Source of the DNA: Zonotrichia leucophrys gambelii
Taxonomy: Eukaryota; Chordata; Aves; Passeriformes; Passerellidae
Direction: 5' to 3'
Assembly (NCBI RefSeq): GCF_028769735.1
Contig: NC_088171.1
Location: 95,173,412 to 95,237,411, forward strand
Length of the DNA stretch: 64,000 nucleotides
How positions within the stretch are numbered: position 1 is the first letter of the stretch; each line of letters starts with the position of its first letter. The position numbers and the translations under genes are program-made. The notes below the pieces were generated by a model, which was not told the origin of the DNA, searched no databases, and saw nothing but the letters and a program-made list of their open reading frames with translations. Of this stretch, positions 49,922-64,000 are shown in pieces.

Positions 49922-52900
49922 ATTTATAATTCTGTTAGTCTTAACCTTGAAGCTTAGGGAAATCTGAAATTAGACTTGAATTTTGCAGTTAGCAATAGGT
50001 TGTTATTAAAGGCTAAACCACTTGATCCTAAACCACCTAGGCTTTTATGTTTTACTAAATCCAAGCTTCCTGGGTCTATTCTTGACCTATTCTGAAGCTC
50101 TCTACGTTCATGTATACAAGAAGGTATGTGTATACACACACATACATATTTACCAGGCTTGTCCAGCTTTTCCAATCCACTAAAGTCAGTGAGATATTAA
50201 AAAATTCAGAGCCTGAAGAACTAGATACAGCCTCTTCCCCCACCTGAATGCTGTATTGAAATCTTTTGGGAAGACAGAGTTTTATTCCCTGCAAATGTTT
50301 CCTGTGGGATTTACCATAAAATGAAACTGGTAAACTATGCAGTACAAGTGTCATACAACTTGCATTTGCTTCATTAAGCTCTGTTCATCTTGTACTTTTA
50401 TTTTTTATTAAAACTATCAAAGCAATATTAAAACTACATTAAAACCTATTATTATTTTCTTTGTTTATTTCTTGATATTTCATGATTTCCAAGCATCAGA
50501 TACCTGCATGTTAAAGTTACAATTCCTCTTACTAAATGTAGCAGCTGTTTCCAAACCAAAGAGGAGGATGTGGGCTCCTTACAGACCCTGAAATCCAGTG
50601 AATTTTACCTGGTGTCTTGGGATGAAATGAAAGGTGCAGCCAGACACCCTCCTGATGCTGCCTGCTGGGCTAACTACCCCCATCCAGCTGCTGAGGGAGC
50701 AGTGGCAGCATATGGCAGGGGAGGAAACAGGGACAGGACTGCTTCTGTCAGCAGCCATTTCTCTTAAGATCACCTTATCTGCAGCATCTTATTGCCCCTT
50801 TAAGGTGCAGACATTTGATACAACTCTGCCTCCCAGAGCGCCCAGCCCTGCAGTGTGCATCCCTGCACCAGCCTGGAGGCACCCTCAGGGCTTGCTGACC
50901 TCTCTGAACATAATCTGGGCAAGAAACTGCTTTACATTTCTCTGCCCTGTTAGCAAGTTGAGAAAGCTCCCTAGGCAGCAAGGGGTGTCTTTCACTGGGA
51001 AAGGGACTGGACTGGGCAGGCAAGGCAAAGAGGGAAACAGGGAGGCGGCGGCAGCGGAGGAGGAGGAGGATGAAGGAACATCCTTTGTTTTTTCAGTGGC
51101 AATTAGAGAAGGTCAGCTGTGCCACCTAACCTGGTCTGAAATCTCCATATTCTGTTCCTGGCCTAAAGTCAGGTGTTAGATTTGTTTTCAGAGCTGTTGT
51201 TGAAACACTAATGACACGTATACAGATATTTAATAAAAACGCATAATATCCTTTGGGGATTGCTGACACACAGAGAAGTCAAGAACCACACTTTAAAATA
51301 CATATGGGTTTGGTGGTGTCTAAACTATTACCCAGATGGTTTAGGACCAAGCAGCAGGGACATATGCTTGACTTTCCCCCACCACCTGCATCCCTCTTCG
51401 ACGTGGGATGTGTCTTGGGATTGTTCCAGACATCAGTATGGCAGAGCTGCAATTTTATCTCCTAGGTGGCAGCAGTCGCTGATGAAGGTTGGCTGTGTTC
51501 AAGCCTAGCTGGTACTCCTAAAGAGGAATGGCCAAGCAAAACTCCTCCTTGTCCACTTATTGTCCTAGAAATTTCTGAGGAACACCCCAAGCTGGCTGGA
51601 GACAGCTTCTGGAAGCATTTCCTATCAGACTGAGAAACAGGATTAAAATCTTTTAGTTCCTAGCCACTTCCTTGGTCTTTGCTGCTTGCCACATTCCCAA
51701 GAAACAGACTGTATCACCATTGCCTCAAAAGTAAGCTTCTCAGTAAAAGGATCAGGGGAAAGAAAAAAGAAAATTTGAAAAGGCAGCCTCAGCAGGTGAA
51801 GAAATGAGATGGTGGAGAAATCAAGCAAAACACACTGACAGAGGATGTGGCTAATGATAATGATTCTGCTTCTGAGACTTTGGAGATGAAAGTAATTTTG
51901 CTCTTCTTGCATCTCCCTCCCCAGTGACAGTCTCTAGGAAGGAAAGCTGGAATATGTCCAGCAATATTTTTATCTTTCTTTTCCTTTTCTGCCACAGTCT
52001 GCCATCTACTTAGAAGCTCCATTTCAAGCCCTGCTCTGCTAGCTAGAGAAGAACTGCACTGATCATGTAAAAGGTGTGGATAAAGGCTGCACCTGTGTTC
52101 TTCCCTTGCTGTTCTGAGAGATAAAATTCGATCATATCAATAGAGACATCTTTCTTTTTAAAGACTTGTCAAGGAGGCATTTCTCATTAAGTTAGACATG
52201 ATGTTAAGAACATTTATCACTGAACCGAGCTCTCTGAACAGAGACAGTGCACATCTGCACCTGGAGTGAGGAAAGGATGCCAGGATCTTCCTTGCTGCAC
52301 GGGAACAAACATCTAAATCTTTGACTTCTCAGAAAGGTCAGCTAAGTCAAATAGAGGCTGTCTGGTGGAGCTGACCGCGCCATAACAGGGACACAGCTAC
52401 AGGGAGACAACGAGAGGGCAGGGAGGCAATCTGTCCAGCCCAGCATCCTGGGACCCAGTACAGCCTGCCTGTTTTGGCAGCGTGTCCCCAGTGGCCGCTC
52501 TGCTGGCATTGTCCGCCGAGGGAGGCAGACCCGGGGGTGCGGGCAGGGGCCGGCCTGCACCCCGTCACTGAGGCTGGGGGAGTCAAGGGGCGACCGACCA
52601 TGGGGGCGCTGGGGTGTGCGTTACGGAAAGGGCGTCTGAGCCGCTTCTCTCTCTCCCTCCATTAGCTCCGGGAGGATAAAACTGAGAAGTTACTCCAGAA
52701 TTAATGACAGCTTTTTATTCCTTTTCCCATTTGCCGGGACACGAAGCTTTCACCAGAGGGACCTGTCCGTCTCCGGGCTGCCTCTTGCAAAGGGTTCCCA
52801 GAGCAGCATTCATCACCCTTCAAACTCCCTTTATTCTCGGGTGAGAAACTCGCGGAGGAGAGGCGGGGGGCGCGGGCAGCAGCCGCCAAGTGGCTGCAGG

Positions 52901-53147
52901 GGCCGCTTGGCACCGGGGAGCGCAGACAAAAGCCGGCGGAACTACGTGGCTTAAATTCAAAAGGGGCGCTCGGGGCTCCGCAGGGGCAGCCCCGGCCGGG
53001 GCAGGGGGCGGGAGCGGCCGGGGCAGCCCGGCGGGGTGGGACGGGCGTGCGGGGGGCGCAGCGCGGCTCCCCCGGCCCCGCCGCCGCTCGCTCGGGGCCG
53101 CCGCGGCTGCAGCGGCCGCCGGAGCCCAGCGCAGCCCCGGCGCGGCA

Positions 53148-62900
<9,753 letters not shown>

Positions 62901-63179
62901 TAAAATCACTCTGACTATAAAATGCATGGGATGTACAAGGAGACCCTGAGATGAAGACAGTCAGTTTTTAAACATGTCCACCTAAGTGTCCTGTTGAGAA
63001 ATCTTGTTTTGGGGCACATAAACAGATCTTTATATTCTCTCTATATAGTGTTTATTTGCCATGATTTTCTGTAGGTGTTAGCCCAGTGCCACAGACAGGA
63101 GAGCATACCAGGGGCAGGTCATTAGCACTTCTGTCTCCACTGATGGTAAACTTACATTCTTGAGTTGCACTTCAAATCC

Positions 63180-63675
63180 TGTGTTCATTTCTGGGCTCCT
63201 CACTTCAAGAAAGACATTGAGGGGCTGGAGAATGTCCAGAGAGGGCAAAGAAGTGATGAAGGGTCTGGAGCACAAGTCTTCAAGGAGTGACTGAGGGAGC
63301 TGGAGATATTTAGACTGGAAATAAGGAGGTTCAGGGACATCTTATTGCTCTTGGTAACTACCTGAAAGGAGGATGCAGTGAGGTGTATCTTTCCTCCCAA
63401 GTAACAAGTATCAATACAATACAAAATGACACCAAATTGCACCAGGGAGGGTTTAGGTTGAATATGAGAAAAAATTCCTGAAAGAGTGGTGAAGCATTGG
63501 AAGAGGCTGCCCAGGGAAATGGTGGAAACATTGTCCCTGTAAGTGTTCAAGAAACTTGTGAATGTGGCACTTGGGACATGATTTAGCGATAGACTTGGCA
63601 GTGCTGCATTGACACTTGGACTCAATTATCTTGAAAGTCTTTTCCAACCTTGGTGATGCTATGGTTCTGTGGAAG
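63180..63675 (+). mobile_element. CR1 LINE 3' part, sense orientation
   Basis: The plus strand matches the CR1 RT-ORF end and 3' UTR: AAGAAAGACATTGAGGGGCT, then CTGGAGAATGTCCAGAGAGG, a GGGAGCTGGAGATATTTAGA block, AGAGGCTGCCCAGGGAAATG, and TTTTCCAACCTTGGTGATGC with CTATGGTTCTGTGG at its 3' end. It is frame-broken and inactive. Confidence 0.9.
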
Positions 63676-63697
63676 TTGAGGCTGTCCAAGTGTAAGC

Positions 63698-63750
63698 AGT
63701 GGTTGTGATTCTCCAATCACAACCACTGTGATTGGAGAATCACAACCACT
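63698..63750. repeat. Perfect inverted repeat, 24-bp arms, 5-base loop
   Basis: 63698-63721 is the exact reverse complement of 63727-63750. Each arm is itself partly palindromic: AGTGGTTGTGATT, CTCC, AATCACAACCACT. Alternative nested hairpins are therefore possible. It starts about 25 bases after the end of the CR1 copy. Confidence 0.97.
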
Positions 63751-63929
63751 GGTGCAGTGTGTGGGTGTGCTAGAAAGGGGGTGTCCATGGGGTTCTTGGC
63801 TTTGGGATGAGGTGTCTTACAGCTCACCCACCTTGTGCTGATGGGAGGCACTGACAAAACAGAAAGGCTGGGGGTGTAGCTTGTTGGCCTTTGCCTGCTT
63901 CTCCCACCCCCTCACCCTCACCACTTATT

Positions 63930-64000
63930 ATGCAGAATCATAGGATTATTTGTATTGGAAAACACCTTGAAGATCAATAAGTCCAACTGTTAACCAAACA
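63930..64000 (-). mobile_element. CR1 LINE 3' end, continues past right edge
   Basis: The plus strand reads GCAGAATCATAGGATTATTT, then a TGGAAAACACCTTGAAGATC block and AATAAGTCCAACTG. This is the complement of a CR1 3' terminus, so the element body lies to the right of the window. Confidence 0.85.

Larger units (their letters stand above)
40046..52480. other. CNDP2-DIPK1C intergenic region, no supported gene
   Basis: About 12.4 kb between two promoters that point away from each other. It contains a CR1 copy and three tandem arrays, each with its own entry. Open frames in the rest (for example 45552-46028 and 50634-51179) show no recognisable domains or consistent splice signals. Enhancers for either gene could lie here but nothing in the sequence alone identifies one. 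Confidence 0.7.

Noticed and set aside
50634..51179. 181-codon plus-strand frame with an EEEEDEG run
   Set aside because: The acidic run comes from a short GAGGAGGAGGA purine repeat, and the rest has no family resemblance. No promoter or splice support.

Overview
The window is vertebrate nuclear DNA, almost certainly from a bird and probably a songbird. It has long introns and few genes. Its interspersed repeats are CR1 LINE fragments, most cut off at the 5' end, plus two solo LTRs with 6-bp target duplications. The gene order DIPK1C - CNDP2 - CNDP1 is the one known from human 18q22.3. Calls rest on translating exons by eye and comparing them with known family members; no alignment or database search was run.

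Layout, left to right. (1) About 1.6-8.7 kb, minus strand: the 5' part of CNDP1 (carnosinase-type M20 dipeptidase). Four exons are supported or likely, plus one candidate first exon; the rest of the gene lies beyond the left edge. (2) About 8.7-24.5 kb: intergenic, with no convincing gene, holding two solo LTRs of one ERVK-like family in opposite orientation and a CR1 tail. (3) 24.5-39.9 kb, minus strand: complete CNDP2 (cytosolic nonspecific dipeptidase). Eleven coding exons join without a frame break into 475 codons plus stop. All metal and catalytic positions are present. A probable noncoding first exon lies in a CpG island at about 39.4-40.0 kb. (4) 40-52.5 kb: intergenic, with one CR1 copy and three tandem-repeat arrays, (ATGGG)n, (TTATA)n and (TATATC)n. 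(5) 52.5-64 kb, plus strand: DIPK1C (FAM69C), an ER divergent protein kinase-like protein with its own CpG island. Three coding exons are present (342 codons); the last exon lies beyond the right edge.

CNDP1 and CNDP2 are adjacent paralogues transcribed in the same direction. Their exons 3, 4 and 5 have identical lengths (144, 163, 89 bp) and phases, which supports an old tandem duplication. CNDP2 hydrolyses Cys-Gly and other dipeptides in the cytosol. CNDP1 in mammals is the secreted carnosinase, but the N-terminal exon visible here does not encode an obvious signal peptide. DIPK1C is not known to act with the dipeptidases; its position looks like conserved synteny only.

I found no sign of a previously undescribed multi-gene system. 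The observations most worth following up are the CNDP1 N-terminus and candidate first exon, a G-rich (ATGGG)n array with quadruplex potential, a perfect 24-bp-arm hairpin next to a CR1 3' end, a 52-bp tandem duplication at the CNDP2 CpG island, and the inverted pair of solo LTRs.
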